Origin: ZC4RG29 sp964521255
GTDB taxonomy: Bacteria; Bacteroidota; Bacteroidia; Cytophagales; Cyclobacteriaceae
Assembly (NCBI GenBank): GCA_964521255.1
Contig: CAZFRM010000016.1
Location: 76,460 to 140,459 of the forward strand
DNA: 64,000 nt
Reading direction: 5' to 3'
In this document: positions 18,573 to 27,336 of the stretch, in pieces
How positions within the stretch are numbered: position 1 is the stretch's first letter
Layout of the letters: each line of letters begins with the position of its first letter
Program-made: the position numbers and the translations under genes
Notes under the pieces: generated by a model
What the model saw: only the letters and a program-made list of their open reading frames with translations
Told to the model about the DNA's origin: nothing
Databases searched by the model: none

Positions 18573-19541
18573 CTAGTTATAAGTTTCTTTAATAATCTGA
18601 TTAGTTTCTTTCAATGACTTAAACACATTGAATGTTTTTCCCTGTGTTCTAAGCGCTCCAAGTGTATTTCCATACCTAGCGGCACCCACATAGTCTTTTG
18701 GCTTTTGTAATAGTCCAAAGCCAATTCCACCCGCAAAAGAATCGCCACACCCTGTAGTGTCAATTACGTTATCCACTTTCACGGCTTGCACTAATTCTTC
18801 TTTAAACTTTTTGCGCTCCATAGTGTACACCATACATCCTCTTGAATCAAGGGTTATATAAACGCACTTCACACCAAGCTTAAGACAATGTTGAGCAAAA
18901 GTCCGTAGCTCATCAAAATTAATCTCTTCATTCATAAAATCGTGCGTCTCATATTCTTTTTTAAACCACGATGCATGAGCCTCTTCATGATTCATTTTTA
19001 ATACATCAATGTAAGGAAGCCACTGATCACGGTCTACCCAGAATTTACGCTGGCGCTCACCGGTAATAAGACAAGCTGTTGTAGGACCATGTGCGTCAAA
19101 AATAACGATCCCCTTACTTTTCGATTTTAGGTACTTCAACGTGTCCAGCGAAACTTCATAATCACTGATAGGAATAAACACAAATACTTTGCTGTCGAGT
19201 AAATTCTTAACATCAGCAGGAAGGATGGGGTCCATGAAACCTGTTTGTCGCTCAAGTCGGTTATTCATATCAATGAATTTCAAACTGATGATATCGCCCT
19301 GGTCATTTTTAGATGTGATGTATTTCAAATTAACGCCCGCATATCCCTGAAATACTTCCTTTACATTATCCAGGTCAACCTGCCGTACATGGCACACCGG
19401 GCAAATCTCAATTTTATCTCCTGCCATAATGGATAGCGCAATTACAGGATGCGTAACACAGCCCCACTTCTGAATCAAATCTCCATTGTGTGTAACAATA
19501 TGGTCTCGCGGTATCGGCCCAAGGATTGCAATTCGTTTCAT
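18573..19541 (-). CDS. PfkB-family carbohydrate kinase
   Basis: The C-terminal signature DTTGCGDSFAGGIGFGL is the PfkB anion-hole and catalytic-Asp motif, with Cys in place of the usual Ala of GAGDS. The sequence also shows VFDAHGPTT and MNHEEAHASW. Family members phosphorylate ribose, fructose, adenosine and related substrates. The N-terminus (ILGPIPRDHIVTHNG) lacks the usual GE-x-x-x-D start and contains an odd CPVCHVRQVD strand. Its place between the ROK kinase and pgmB suggests a sugar or nucleoside made in the same pathway; the specific substrate is unknown. Confidence 0.8.
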   Translation of the reverse strand: MKRIAILGPIPRDHIVTHNGDLIQKWGCVTHPVIALSIMAGDKIEICPVCHVRQVDLDNVKEVFQGYAGVNLKYITSKNDQGDIISLKFIDMNNRLERQTGFMDPILPADVKNLLDSKVFVFIPISDYEVSLDTLKYLKSKSKGIVIFDAHGPTTACLITGERQRKFWVDRDQWLPYIDVLKMNHEEAHASWFKKEYETHDFMNEEINFDELRTFAQHCLKLGVKCVYITLDSRGCMVYTMERKKFKEELVQAVKVDNVIDTTGCGDSFAGGIGFGLLQKPKDYVGAARYGNTLGALRTQGKTFNVFKSLKETNQIIKETYN

Positions 19542-19585
19542 CTGTTAGTAATGTCTAAATTTTTTATAGAATCCCGATAGCTAAT

Positions 19586-20530
19586 CTATTCCTTCGTATG
19601 TACAACTTCAACTTTCTTATTCGTCAGGAAAGCTGCGCCAAACACACCTGCGCTGTCACCTAACATCGGTCTTACAATAGGTGTTTCCAGGCGATTGTTA
19701 AAAACATTTTTTAACACCGCTTCTCTCCCTTGCGTATAGATCAAATTAATATTTCCCACTCCACCACCAATTACAATTACATCAGGATCAATAATGTTTA
19801 TTAATACACTAAGTGCTCTTCCAAAAAATGAAGCAAGCCTCGCCATGGTTTCACTGGCATATTTATCTGTATTAGCTTCAGCCCGTGCTACAATTTCTTT
19901 CATCGATCTTTTTTCGCCTGACCGATTGAAATAAAACTTTTCGAGCGCGGGACCCGACAAAACATTTTCAACACAACCGGTCTTTCCGCAATAACAGGGT
20001 CCACCTGATTCATCCAAAAAATTATGTCCCCATTCTCCACCAATCCCCTGAAGGCCATTAATAACTTCTCCATTAACCACAAGACCTCCGCCAACACCCG
20101 TTCCCATAATTACACCGAAAACTACCTGTGCATTGGGAAATTTTTCTTTTACAACGCCTAACCTTGTTTCAGCCAAAGCAAAACAGTTGGCATCATTTGC
20201 CATGTATACCTGGACGTTCAGAAGTTTTTCAAGATCTTTCTTGAGCGGTTTACCATTCAGTGCTGTGGTATTACAATTCTTCATTACACCAAGCTGTGGA
20301 TCCAGTGTACCCGGTGTTGCAAACCCGATTCTATCTGAAGAATAGCCGGCATCCGATCTCATCATCTCTACCATCTTAACCAACTGATTCACTATGTGTT
20401 CATAACCTTTGTCAGCTTCTGTTGATATGCGTTCGCGGTAAAGTACTTTTGGATTGGCGGCTGACTCAAGAATCACTCCTTCAATTTTTGTCCCGCCGAG
20501 GTCAATGCCCCAAAGATTGGTTTGATCCAT
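19586..20530 (-). CDS. ROK-family sugar kinase, probable glucokinase/fructokinase
   Basis: The ATP-binding motif is at the start (WGIDLGGTKIEGVIL) and the ROK zinc motif is complete (HNF...CYCGKTGCVENVLSG). GTGVGGGLVVNG and the catalytic NDANCFALAE are present. ROK kinases phosphorylate free hexoses. In this cluster it could capture the glucose released by GH65 phosphorolysis, yielding glucose 6-phosphate, the same product as pgmB. It starts 44 bases upstream of the PfkB gene. No ROK repressor helix-turn-helix is present, so it is an enzyme rather than a regulator. Confidence 0.9.
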   Translation of the reverse strand: MDQTNLWGIDLGGTKIEGVILESAANPKVLYRERISTEADKGYEHIVNQLVKMVEMMRSDAGYSSDRIGFATPGTLDPQLGVMKNCNTTALNGKPLKKDLEKLLNVQVYMANDANCFALAETRLGVVKEKFPNAQVVFGVIMGTGVGGGLVVNGEVINGLQGIGGEWGHNFLDESGGPCYCGKTGCVENVLSGPALEKFYFNRSGEKRSMKEIVARAEANTDKYASETMARLASFFGRALSVLINIIDPDVIVIGGGVGNINLIYTQGREAVLKNVFNNRLETPIVRPMLGDSAGVFGAAFLTNKKVEVVHTKE

Positions 20531-20734
20531 GCAATTAGATTAACACTTTCCATAGTCGCTCAATCAAACCTCTGATTGAAATGGACTACTTTTTTATTTG
20601 GGAAAGTTAAAAGAGTTATGTGAAAAAGAAAGGTGATAAGTTACATTTTGTTCATAAAAGTTAATCACTTTTGTTGCTGATTGTCACTCTCTAAAGTATT
20701 CGCACTTGCAGCAGTGTAATTAAGAGATCACGCT

Positions 20735-22303
20735 TTAATTTCTCAAAAGATATCCTTCGGCCAGTTTGTTATAATCATCAATCTGTTTTTGTTGCCACGC
20801 CTGATCGTAATTCAACTCTATCGCCATTAGCCTCGCTACTTCCGGCGCTACATCTATGCTTGCACGCGCGTCAAGAAACAAAGCCCGCATTCTTCTCGCT
20901 AAAACATCTTCAACGTTGCGCGCCATTTCTGATCGCACTGCCCAGACCACCTCAGCGCCAATAAAGTCTAAAGCAGGATGAAGTTTCCTGCCAAGCTCAG
21001 GATTTTGTTTGACAAGTTCTTCAATATGTAATCTATCGGATCCGTAAAAATAAAGTGGCTCAACTACCACGGCCTCATTCTCCGCTCCATGGATCGGAAG
21101 ATTTTTAGTTACCGATTCGCGTTCCGGTAAGCCGCCAACAAGCATAGCCTTATCGATAGTTTCCTCTCCCATTTTCCGATAGGTAGTCCACTTACCGCCA
21201 ATGGTGGAGATCAAACCTGAAAGTGAGATAATAATTTTATGTCCACGCGAAATTTCTTTTGTGCTCTTTCCCTGTGCAGACGCAGCCAGTGGACGCAAGC
21301 CGGCAAAAATACTTTTGACATCCGCACGGGTAGGTTTTTTAGTGAGGTATTCGGCGGCGGTATCCAGTATAAATTGAATTTCTTCATCAAGCGCCCGCGG
21401 CTCGAGGCTTGCTTCATTGACGAGCGTATCTGTTGTACCTACCACAACCTTATTATGCCAGGGAACTGCAAACAACACACGTCCATCGGATGTCTTCGGG
21501 ATCATGATGGCATAATCGGCTTGTAAAAATTCACGGTCCAACACAATGTGAACACCCTGGCTGGGAACAATCGTGCGTGGCGCTGACGGGTCATCCATTT
21601 GTAAAATATCATCTGCAAAAACGCCGGTACAATTGATTACAACTTTTGCATGAATGGAGTACTTTTGTTCCCGTTCAATATCTTGCGCTTCAACACCGCT
21701 CACTAAACCTTCTTCATTTTTTAACAATGATTTTACTTTCATGTAGTTTATGACCACGCCATTATGATTAACAATGGTCTGCGCAAGATTTATTGCCAAC
21801 CGGGCATCATCAAATTGACCGTCATAATAAATAACACCGCCTCGAAGTCCTTCTTCCTTAAGGTTGGGAATGGCTTGCATGGTTTCTTCTTTTGAAATGT
21901 AAACTGAAGGTCCAAGTCCGAGTTTACCAGCCATCGTATCATAAACCTTCATACCAATTGTATAAAAAGGACCATTCCACCACTCGTAACTTGGAATGAT
22001 GAACGCCTGATTTCGCACAAGGTGTGGTGCATTCATCCGGAGAAGGCCTCTTTCCTGCAATGCTTCGAATACCAAACCAATGTCGCCTTGCTGAAGATAG
22101 CGAACACCGCCATGGATTAGCTTCGTACTTCGACTGGATGTTCCTTTTGCAAAATCGTGTTGTTCAAGAAGTATTGTTTTATAGCCGCGGGAAGCCGACT
22201 CCAGCGCTGCACCCAATCCTGTTGCACCTCCGCCGATTACCAGTACATCCCAGGTATTTCCCTGTTCGCTCCTGAGAATGTCGATCATTGCGTCTCTGTT
22301 CAT
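20735..22303 (-). CDS. glpD: Glycerol-3-phosphate dehydrogenase (FAD-dependent)
   Basis: The enzyme oxidises glycerol 3-phosphate to dihydroxyacetone phosphate and passes electrons to the quinone pool at the inner membrane. Evidence is the FAD Rossmann motif VLVIGGGATGLGAALESASRG, then GTSSRSTKLIHGGVRYLQ, the mid-domain PWHNKVVVGTTDT, the FAD closing GKWTTYRKMGEETID and a C-terminal helical DAO_C domain. Length (522) is normal. No glpK or glpF is next to it. It heads the minus-strand sugar cluster with a gap of about 200 bases to the ROK gene, so it may have its own transcript. Confidence 0.92.
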   Translation of the reverse strand: MNRDAMIDILRSEQGNTWDVLVIGGGATGLGAALESASRGYKTILLEQHDFAKGTSSRSTKLIHGGVRYLQQGDIGLVFEALQERGLLRMNAPHLVRNQAFIIPSYEWWNGPFYTIGMKVYDTMAGKLGLGPSVYISKEETMQAIPNLKEEGLRGGVIYYDGQFDDARLAINLAQTIVNHNGVVINYMKVKSLLKNEEGLVSGVEAQDIEREQKYSIHAKVVINCTGVFADDILQMDDPSAPRTIVPSQGVHIVLDREFLQADYAIMIPKTSDGRVLFAVPWHNKVVVGTTDTLVNEASLEPRALDEEIQFILDTAAEYLTKKPTRADVKSIFAGLRPLAASAQGKSTKEISRGHKIIISLSGLISTIGGKWTTYRKMGEETIDKAMLVGGLPERESVTKNLPIHGAENEAVVVEPLYFYGSDRLHIEELVKQNPELGRKLHPALDFIGAEVVWAVRSEMARNVEDVLARRMRALFLDARASIDVAPEVARLMAIELNYDQAWQQKQIDDYNKLAEGYLLRN

Positions 22304-22696
22304 AAGTCGGGGCGGAAATTTCTATTCCTTTTGAAAGGTATATTTATCTGTATCGAAAGAATCGATGATAAGTAGTTGAAACTAATTGATGAGCCTACCT
22401 GTGTTTTTCTGAGGCTATCAATTGACACACAAAGCTGATTTAAAAAAAATATTTAAACAAGTTCATCTTCCGTCCCCGCAGATACACGCTTCGCGGACCC
22501 GGAGCCTGTAATCATTTGGAATAACAGGTATGTGCGAGAGCGTTACGTTGTTGCAGACGTTAAATGTTTCGGTGTTTAATTGAATTGTCTTTGATCGAAG
22601 ATTATCGAAGCAAAGAATCGTTGCGACTTAAAATAATGACAAGAATTCAGAAGTTAATGACACGACTTTTATTTTTGTATACAAAGGGACAAATTT
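22304..22696. other. Intergenic region holding the scar of a deleted toxin-gene copy
   Basis: Bases 22504-22525 are identical to the inside of the RelE-like toxin gene at 23368-23389. The next 28 bases (22526-22553) match, with three differences, the sequence just downstream of that toxin (23699-23726). This fits an earlier second toxin copy that has lost almost all its coding sequence. The rest of the region is AT-rich with no convincing feature. Confidence 0.6.
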
Positions 22697-22927
22697 ATGG
22701 AACGTATTGTAATAGAAATTGACCCCAAAGTAGCGGATGCCTGGCGAATACTTTCGGCAGAACGCAAGAAAGAAATCACCAGGAAGGCGAGCATTCGTAT
22801 TGGCAAAGAAGTATTAGAAACTTCAAAAGAAGAATACCTGGTCTACCTTAATGATCTTAGATCCAAAATGGAGGAGCGGGGACTTACCCAGGATATTCTA
22901 GATAAAATTCTTAATGACGAAAACTGA
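22697..22927 (+). CDS. Antitoxin-like protein upstream of a truncated PIN toxin
   Basis: The 76-residue protein (MERIVIEIDPKVADAWRIL ... ILDKILNDEN) is small, charged and helical, with a conserved look of antitoxins that precede PIN-family toxins in Bacteroidota. Its end overlaps the start of the toxin fragment by 14 bases, the normal arrangement for such pairs. The toxin is broken, so the gene may now be unselected or may protect against a related toxin elsewhere. Confidence 0.65.
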   Translation: MERIVIEIDPKVADAWRILSAERKKEITRKASIRIGKEVLETSKEEYLVYLNDLRSKMEERGLTQDILDKILNDEN

Positions 22928-23042
22928 CATTTTTGTATTTGATACGAATGTTCTGGTAAGTGCAGCATTGCTCAAAAATTCCGTTAGCGCGAAAGCCTAT
23001 ACCCATCCTCTCGCCTGCGAACTTTCTGAATTCCTTTTTTGA
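22914..23042 (+). pseudogene. Truncated PIN-domain toxin
   Basis: The frame reads MTKTDIFVFDTNVLVSAALL and continues KNSVSAKAY, a clear PIN-domain N-terminus with the first metal-binding Asp in VFDTNVLVSA. PIN toxins of this type are around 130-140 residues. Here similarity stops after about 29 residues and the frame ends at residue 42 with unrelated sequence, so three of the four acidic active-site residues are missing. It overlaps the antitoxin gene by 14 bases, as an intact pair would. Confidence 0.75.
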
Positions 23043-23132
23043 TTGACTTCGCTTACACCCATTACATTAGGTAAAAATGAAACTAAAAAGAACTGTGAAA
23101 TCGTTATCTTTGATGAATAAATTTTAGAGGTT

Positions 23133-23357
23133 ATGGACATTAATGCAGAAAGATCACTGATCATTAAAGAGCTTCAGCAGATTAATGATATCTCCCTTCT
23201 GAGAGCAGTAAAATATCTGATTCATTACGGATTAAAGAATGAAGGCCATATCAGTATTGAGCAATACAACCGTGAATTAGAAGAAGCAGAAGCGGAGATG
23301 GATCGGGGTGAATATATTACACAAGAAGAGCTGAAAAAACAGATGAAGGCATGGTAG
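23133..23357 (+). CDS. Antitoxin of a type II RelE/ParE pair
   Basis: The 74-residue protein begins MDINAERSLIIKELQQINDISLLRAVKYLIHYGL and ends in an acidic helix with EEAEAEMDRGEYITQEELKK. The first half resembles antitoxins that cap RelE/ParE toxins, and the acidic tail would wrap the basic toxin. It overlaps the toxin start by 7 bases. Such pairs usually repress their own promoter as a complex; I could not define the operator. Confidence 0.75.
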   Translation: MDINAERSLIIKELQQINDISLLRAVKYLIHYGLKNEGHISIEQYNRELEEAEAEMDRGEYITQEELKKQMKAW

Positions 23358-23659
23358 AAAAAACCAGGCCTGTAATCATTTGGAATAACCGGGCTTCTAC
23401 CTATTTTAAGAAATCATACGGGCAGATCAAAGAAGAATCCTACACCAACGCAGAGAAAGTAAGAGAAGGGATTATGAAGATCATAGATAGTTTACCAGGT
23501 CATCCTGAAAAATATCCACCGGATAAGTTTAAGAAGAATAACCCTGGCCACTACCGCGCTTTTGAAAAGTACTCCTATCGGGTTGCCTACAAGCATACAT
23601 CAGAAGAGATCAGGATTTTACGTATCAGACATGTAAAGCAAGAGCCAAAAGAATACTGA
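23351..23659 (+). CDS. RelE/ParE-superfamily toxin
   Basis: The 102-residue protein has the RelE/ParE layout: IIWNNRASTYFKKSYGQIKEES, then two helices, PGHPEKYPPDKFKKNNPGHYRAF and the strand pair YSYRVAYKHTSEEIRILRIRHVKQEP. The final RHVKQEP is typical of the catalytic edge of this superfamily. RelE members cut ribosome-bound mRNA and ParE members poison gyrase; which applies here is not clear. The frame is intact, in contrast to the broken PIN toxin and deleted toxin copy upstream. Confidence 0.8.
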   Translation: MVEKTRPVIIWNNRASTYFKKSYGQIKEESYTNAEKVREGIMKIIDSLPGHPEKYPPDKFKKNNPGHYRAFEKYSYRVAYKHTSEEIRILRIRHVKQEPKEY

Positions 23660-23839
23660 TCTCCCCCGAAGAATCCATCTCGTAGGATCACCAGCAACAG
23701 GCATGTGCGTGAGAGTTACGTTGTTGTTAATGAATTAGCCAAAGTGACAATTAGCCGATTAGCCAATGCAGATTGTAATCGTTTCATCGGCTAATTTGCT
23801 AATCAATCCATCACCACATCAGTACATCAATAAATTGTC
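23660..23839. repeat. Post-toxin segment and GATTAGCC-word hairpin
   Basis: Bases 23699-23726 are repeated at 22526-22553. From about 23741 the words AATTAGCC, GATTAGCC and, after a loop, CGGCTAATTTGCTAATC form an imperfect inverted repeat near 23751-23803. It lies between the toxin and the convergent ung gene and may terminate either transcript. Confidence 0.5.
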
Positions 23840-24502
23840 TCACCATTCAATCTCCTTCAACCCTTTACCCTTTAAGTATTCATTCGCTTTACTAAAATGT
23901 CTGCAACCGAAAAATCCGCGATCAGCAGAGAAAGGTGAAGGGTGTGCTGACATCAGCACGTGATGTTTTTTCCTGTCGATTATCTCTCCTTTCTTTTGGG
24001 CATAGGCTCCCCACAACAGAAACACTACATTCTGCTTTTCATCAGAAATGGTTTTGATTACACTATCCGTAAATTCTTCCCAGCCTTTGTTCTGATGAGA
24101 GCCTGCTGCTGAAGCGCGTACCGTAAGCGTTGCATTGAGTAGCAAAACACCTTGCTTTGCCCATCGTTCAAGATCGCCATTAGGAGGAAATGGTTTTCCA
24201 AGATCTTGCTGAATCTCTTTAAAGATATTGACGAGTGAGGGTGGTATCCTTACTCCATCACGAACTGAAAAACACAACCCGTTAGCCTGCCCCGGACCAT
24301 GATATGGATCCTGACCTATGATGACAACTTTCACGGCATCAAAATCACAACTGTCAAATGCTCTGAAAATCTCCCTGCCGGGTGGATAAATGGTATGTGC
24401 TTTATATTCTTCCCTGACGAAAGCAGTTAATTTGATAAAATAATCTTTTTCAAATTCAGTTGACAGGTGTTGTTTCCAACTGGGTGAGATTTTGACATCC
24501 AT
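23840..24502 (-). CDS. ung: Uracil-DNA glycosylase, family 1
   Basis: This enzyme removes uracil from DNA in base-excision repair. The catalytic Asp65 lies in GQDPYHGPGQANGLCFSV, followed by PPSLVNIFKEI, LLLNATLTVR and the DNA-intercalating loop HPSPFSADRGFFGC. The length of 220 residues is normal and all motifs are complete. It is a single-gene unit convergent with the toxin-antitoxin patch. Confidence 0.96.
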   Translation of the reverse strand: MDVKISPSWKQHLSTEFEKDYFIKLTAFVREEYKAHTIYPPGREIFRAFDSCDFDAVKVVIIGQDPYHGPGQANGLCFSVRDGVRIPPSLVNIFKEIQQDLGKPFPPNGDLERWAKQGVLLLNATLTVRASAAGSHQNKGWEEFTDSVIKTISDEKQNVVFLLWGAYAQKKGEIIDRKKHHVLMSAHPSPFSADRGFFGCRHFSKANEYLKGKGLKEIEW

Positions 24503-24679
24503 AGACCTTGATCCTTATATTCTTAGTTAATTTTTGAAGTGCTATTGACTTTTGAGGGACAAAATTTGTTTAATTTTTATGAAGTCTGTGTTTTCAAGCT
24601 AACAATAAGTCCTTTTGCAATGATAACCTTATATATAATTAGGCAATGAAGTTGAAAAAATTTAATATTTTTGGATCGT

Positions 24680-25066
24680 ATGGTAACGGAGATCACGCAG
24701 GGAATAAAAGTAACCGTAGAGACTGAGTATCAACCTTCATATTCCAGTCCCAGTCAGTACCATTATGTATTCACTTACCGCATTACCATTGAAAATCAAA
24801 GCGAATACACCATTCAGTTGCTAAGAAGGCATTGGTATATTTTTGATGCGGGCTTTACAAAACGGGAGGTAGAGGGAGACGGCGTGGTAGGCCAACAACC
24901 TGTGCTCGAACCAGGGCAAACGCACCAATATGTTTCGGGATGTAACCTTAAATCGGGAATTGGCAAAATGGTTGGTCAATACCTGATGGAACGAATCGTA
25001 GATGGTATGAAAGTCAGTGTTAACATCCCTGAGTTCACGATGGTGGCTCCCCTACGACTTAACTAG
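24680..25066 (+). CDS. apaG: ApaG protein
   Basis: The 128 residues form the ApaG beta-sandwich: YHYVFTYRITIENQSEYTIQLLRRHWYI, EGDGVVGQQPVLEPGQ and GKMVGQYLME. ApaG is linked genetically to Co/Mg resistance in enterobacteria, but its biochemical role is unsettled. I chose the ATG at 24680 rather than the TTG three codons earlier because it matches the usual N-terminus. Its TAG stop shares one base with the GTG start of the next gene, so the two are translationally coupled. Confidence 0.9.
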   Translation: MVTEITQGIKVTVETEYQPSYSSPSQYHYVFTYRITIENQSEYTIQLLRRHWYIFDAGFTKREVEGDGVVGQQPVLEPGQTHQYVSGCNLKSGIGKMVGQYLMERIVDGMKVSVNIPEFTMVAPLRLN

Positions 25067-25851
25067 TGCTTCTTCACCAGCTACATTCTTATTTCTCGTA
25101 TTGGCTGGAAGCTGTTGACGAACATTCCCTCCATTCACCCTTCTTTTACAACCTTTACACTAAGGTCATTAAGCAAGATCATAATCACTTTCAGAATACT
25201 ATTATTGAAGAAATTCGGGGTATTCTGCTTTTTGACGACAAACTCATTCAATATTATGATTTGGGTTCCGGGGGTAACGGATCACATTCGCTAGTAAAAC
25301 GCCCTGTAAATCAAATAGCAAAAAGAAGCCTTGCACCACAACGCTTTGCAAGACTTTATCAGCGATTGGCAGAGTACATCAAGGGAAAGAATATTGTTGA
25401 ACTGGGAACATCATTTGGCGTTACTTCCCTTTACCTTGCCAATAAAAAAGACGCTACAGTTTTCACTTTTGAAGGATCACCCGAAATTGCGGCTATTGCA
25501 AAGCGTAATTTTAAATTTGGGGACACTCAGAATATTGAGCTGATCACCGGTAACATCGCTGAAACTTTACCATCATTCCTGTCATCACCAATCAAAATTG
25601 ATCTTGCCCTGATTGATGCCAATCATCGTTTTGAACCAACACTTAAATATTTTCATTGGCTTCTCCCGTCTCTCAATTCAACAAGCATAGTTGTCTTTGA
25701 TGACATTCACCTGTCTGAAGAAATGGAAATGGCATGGAACAAGGTGAAAAAACATGAATCGGTTTACGGTAGCATTGATCTATTTCGCTGTGGAATAGTG
25801 TTTTTTGATCCTTCACTGAACAAACAACACGTCATACTGCAATTGAATTAA
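25066..25851 (+). CDS. Class I SAM-dependent methyltransferase
   Basis: The 261-residue protein starts with GTG inside the stop of apaG and begins HQLHSYFSYWLEAVDEHSLHSPFF, a conserved leader of this Bacteroidota group. The SAM-binding motif I is NIVELGTSFGVTSLYLA, the acidic end of strand 2 is FTFEGSPE and motif IV is LALIDANHRFE, as in O-methyltransferases. The substrate is unknown. Confidence 0.82.
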   Translation: MLLHQLHSYFSYWLEAVDEHSLHSPFFYNLYTKVIKQDHNHFQNTIIEEIRGILLFDDKLIQYYDLGSGGNGSHSLVKRPVNQIAKRSLAPQRFARLYQRLAEYIKGKNIVELGTSFGVTSLYLANKKDATVFTFEGSPEIAAIAKRNFKFGDTQNIELITGNIAETLPSFLSSPIKIDLALIDANHRFEPTLKYFHWLLPSLNSTSIVVFDDIHLSEEMEMAWNKVKKHESVYGSIDLFRCGIVFFDPSLNKQHVILQLN

Positions 25852-25882
25852 TTGAATTACAATGCAATAAAGTATAATTTTG
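25851..25882 (+). promoter_or_regulatory. Bacteroidota-type promoter for the coiled-coil gene
   Basis: ATTG at 25851-25854 and TAATTTTG at 25875-25882 (a full TAnnTTTG match) are 20 bases apart. The ATG follows 23 bases later. Spacing is one base longer than typical. Confidence 0.5.
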
Positions 25883-25905
25883 CATTTTGAACCTGATGAA
25901 TAACT

Positions 25906-26820
25906 ATGAGTGAAACTACTTATCAAGCTCCTAAAAAAAATAACAGAACTGCCATTATCATCACTGTAATGGCCATTATTATCGTTTTTCAGGGTATTAA
26001 GATATTTCTCGATTCCCGGGAAAAGACTGAGCTCCGCACAGAGAATACCACTATAGAACAGGAGTATGCCACTACCCTCCAGCGTCTTGAGGAACTAAAA
26101 ACTGAATTGGATCAGCGCATAGGAGAGATTCAGAAACTCGGTGGTGATGTTACAGAACTGCAAAAAGCAAAGGATGAGATTGATGTAGAGTTGAAACGCC
26201 AGCAACGTGCTAATGGAAAAGTTATTAAGGAATTGAAAGACCGGGTTGAAGGATACGAAGTACTGTTAAAGACCAAGGACGAAGAGATCGAGAAATTGAA
26301 GTTTGTCAATAAAGAGCTGCTCACCGAAAATGTCACCCTTAAAACGCAAAAGAATCAATTGGGTGATTCTATTAATCGCTTAAGTCAGAGCAAGGATGAG
26401 TTGCAAACTAAGGTTAACATCGCCTCAGAACTAAAAGCTGAAAATATAAGAATTGTGGCTGTAAATGACCGTGGCAAGGAACGTGAATCACCCTTCAAAA
26501 GCCGGCAGGTTGGGCAGATTAAGGTTGAATTCAATATTGCCGAAAACAGTGTGGCACCCATTGAGGGTAAAAAGATCATGATCAGAATTGTGGACCAGAA
26601 TAACCAGGTATTGTTTGATGTGGAGCGGGGCTCTGGCACCTTTTTGTATAACGATAAAGAAGAATTTTATACTTCCTCGCAAGAAATTCTATTCGATAAT
26701 TCCCGGCAAAAGCTCACGTATCTCTATGATAAAGGTTCCGAATATGCCGGTGGCTCTTATATCCTTGAAATTTATGCGGATAATTACCTTATGGGAAAGG
26801 GGCAATTTGTAGTGAAATAA
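25906..26820 (+). CDS. Membrane-anchored coiled-coil protein
   Basis: One transmembrane helix (about residues 16-33, TAIIITVMAIIIVFQGIKIF) is followed by a long coiled coil (about 40-185, rich in Glu, Leu and Lys, for example ELKTELDQRIGEIQKL). A C-terminal beta domain of about 110 residues follows (QVGQIKVEFNIAENSVAP to NYLMGKGQFVVK). I know homologues only as uncharacterised Cytophagales proteins. It precedes rpsF but has a separate promoter. Confidence 0.75.
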   Translation: MSETTYQAPKKNNRTAIIITVMAIIIVFQGIKIFLDSREKTELRTENTTIEQEYATTLQRLEELKTELDQRIGEIQKLGGDVTELQKAKDEIDVELKRQQRANGKVIKELKDRVEGYEVLLKTKDEEIEKLKFVNKELLTENVTLKTQKNQLGDSINRLSQSKDELQTKVNIASELKAENIRIVAVNDRGKERESPFKSRQVGQIKVEFNIAENSVAPIEGKKIMIRIVDQNNQVLFDVERGSGTFLYNDKEEFYTSSQEILFDNSRQKLTYLYDKGSEYAGGSYILEIYADNYLMGKGQFVVK

Positions 26821-26904
26821 GAGAGTCGGAAAGTCAGGAAGTCAGTAAAGTCCGAAAGGAGCCAATTATTCAACTATTCCTCCTTCAATATTCAATTATT
26901 TATT

Positions 26905-26935
26905 ATTGCCAATAAGGGGTTTTTTCCTAGATTTG
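26905..26935 (+). promoter_or_regulatory. Promoter of the rpsF-rpsR-rplI operon
   Basis: ATTG at 26905-26908, a 19-base spacer and TAGATTTG at 26928-26935 fit the Bacteroidota housekeeping consensus (TTTG, 19, TAnnTTTG) with one mismatch. Transcription would start near 26942, giving a leader of about 22 bases, which is too short for a folded autoregulatory site. Confidence 0.65.
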
Positions 26936-26964
26936 CACCCTCAAATTTTAACAATTATTAATAC

Positions 26965-27336
26965 ATGAAAAATTACGAGACGGTATTCATTTTAAATCCC
27001 GTTTTGTCTGATGATCAGATGAAGGATACTGTCGAAAAATTCGTGAAAGTGCTGAAAAAAGCTAATGCTGACGTATTGAACGTTGAGCAATGGGGCTTAA
27101 AAAAGATGGCCTATCCCATCCAGCACAAATCCACAGGTTTTTATAACCTGATCGAATTTACGGCAGAATCTACTGTGATCAACACCCTGGAAACAGAATA
27201 CAGACGAGACGAATCAGTAATGCGCTTTTTAACTACAGCGCTTGACAAGCACGCCGTGACCTACAACGAACGCAGGCGCAAAGGCGAATTCAGAAAAGAT
27301 CGTAAACAAGTAGCAAAGGAGGGCTCAATAGCATGA
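26965..27336 (+). CDS. rpsF: 30S ribosomal protein S6
   Basis: S6 is a component of the 30S platform that pairs with S18. The start MKNYETVFILNPVLSDDQ, then WGLKKMAYPIQHKSTGFYNL and DESVMRFLTTALDKHA are diagnostic. Length is 123. Its stop overlaps the rpsR start by four bases (ATGA), so S6 and S18 are made in step. Confidence 0.97.
   Translation: MKNYETVFILNPVLSDDQMKDTVEKFVKVLKKANADVLNVEQWGLKKMAYPIQHKSTGFYNLIEFTAESTVINTLETEYRRDESVMRFLTTALDKHAVTYNERRRKGEFRKDRKQVAKEGSIA

Noticed and set aside
20560..20579. Small hairpin TCAATCA/TGATTGA upstream of the ROK gene
   Set aside because: Its stem is only seven bases and lacks a T run on the relevant strand; it could be chance.
26821..26900. Word tract (AAAGTC, TTCAATATT) before rpsF
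   Set aside because: It resembles the reiterated-word family but has no convincing second arm, so it is not counted as a hairpin.
26942..26964. S6:S18 autoregulatory leader before rpsF
   Set aside because: The predicted leader of about 22 bases is too short and has no stem with a CCG bulge.
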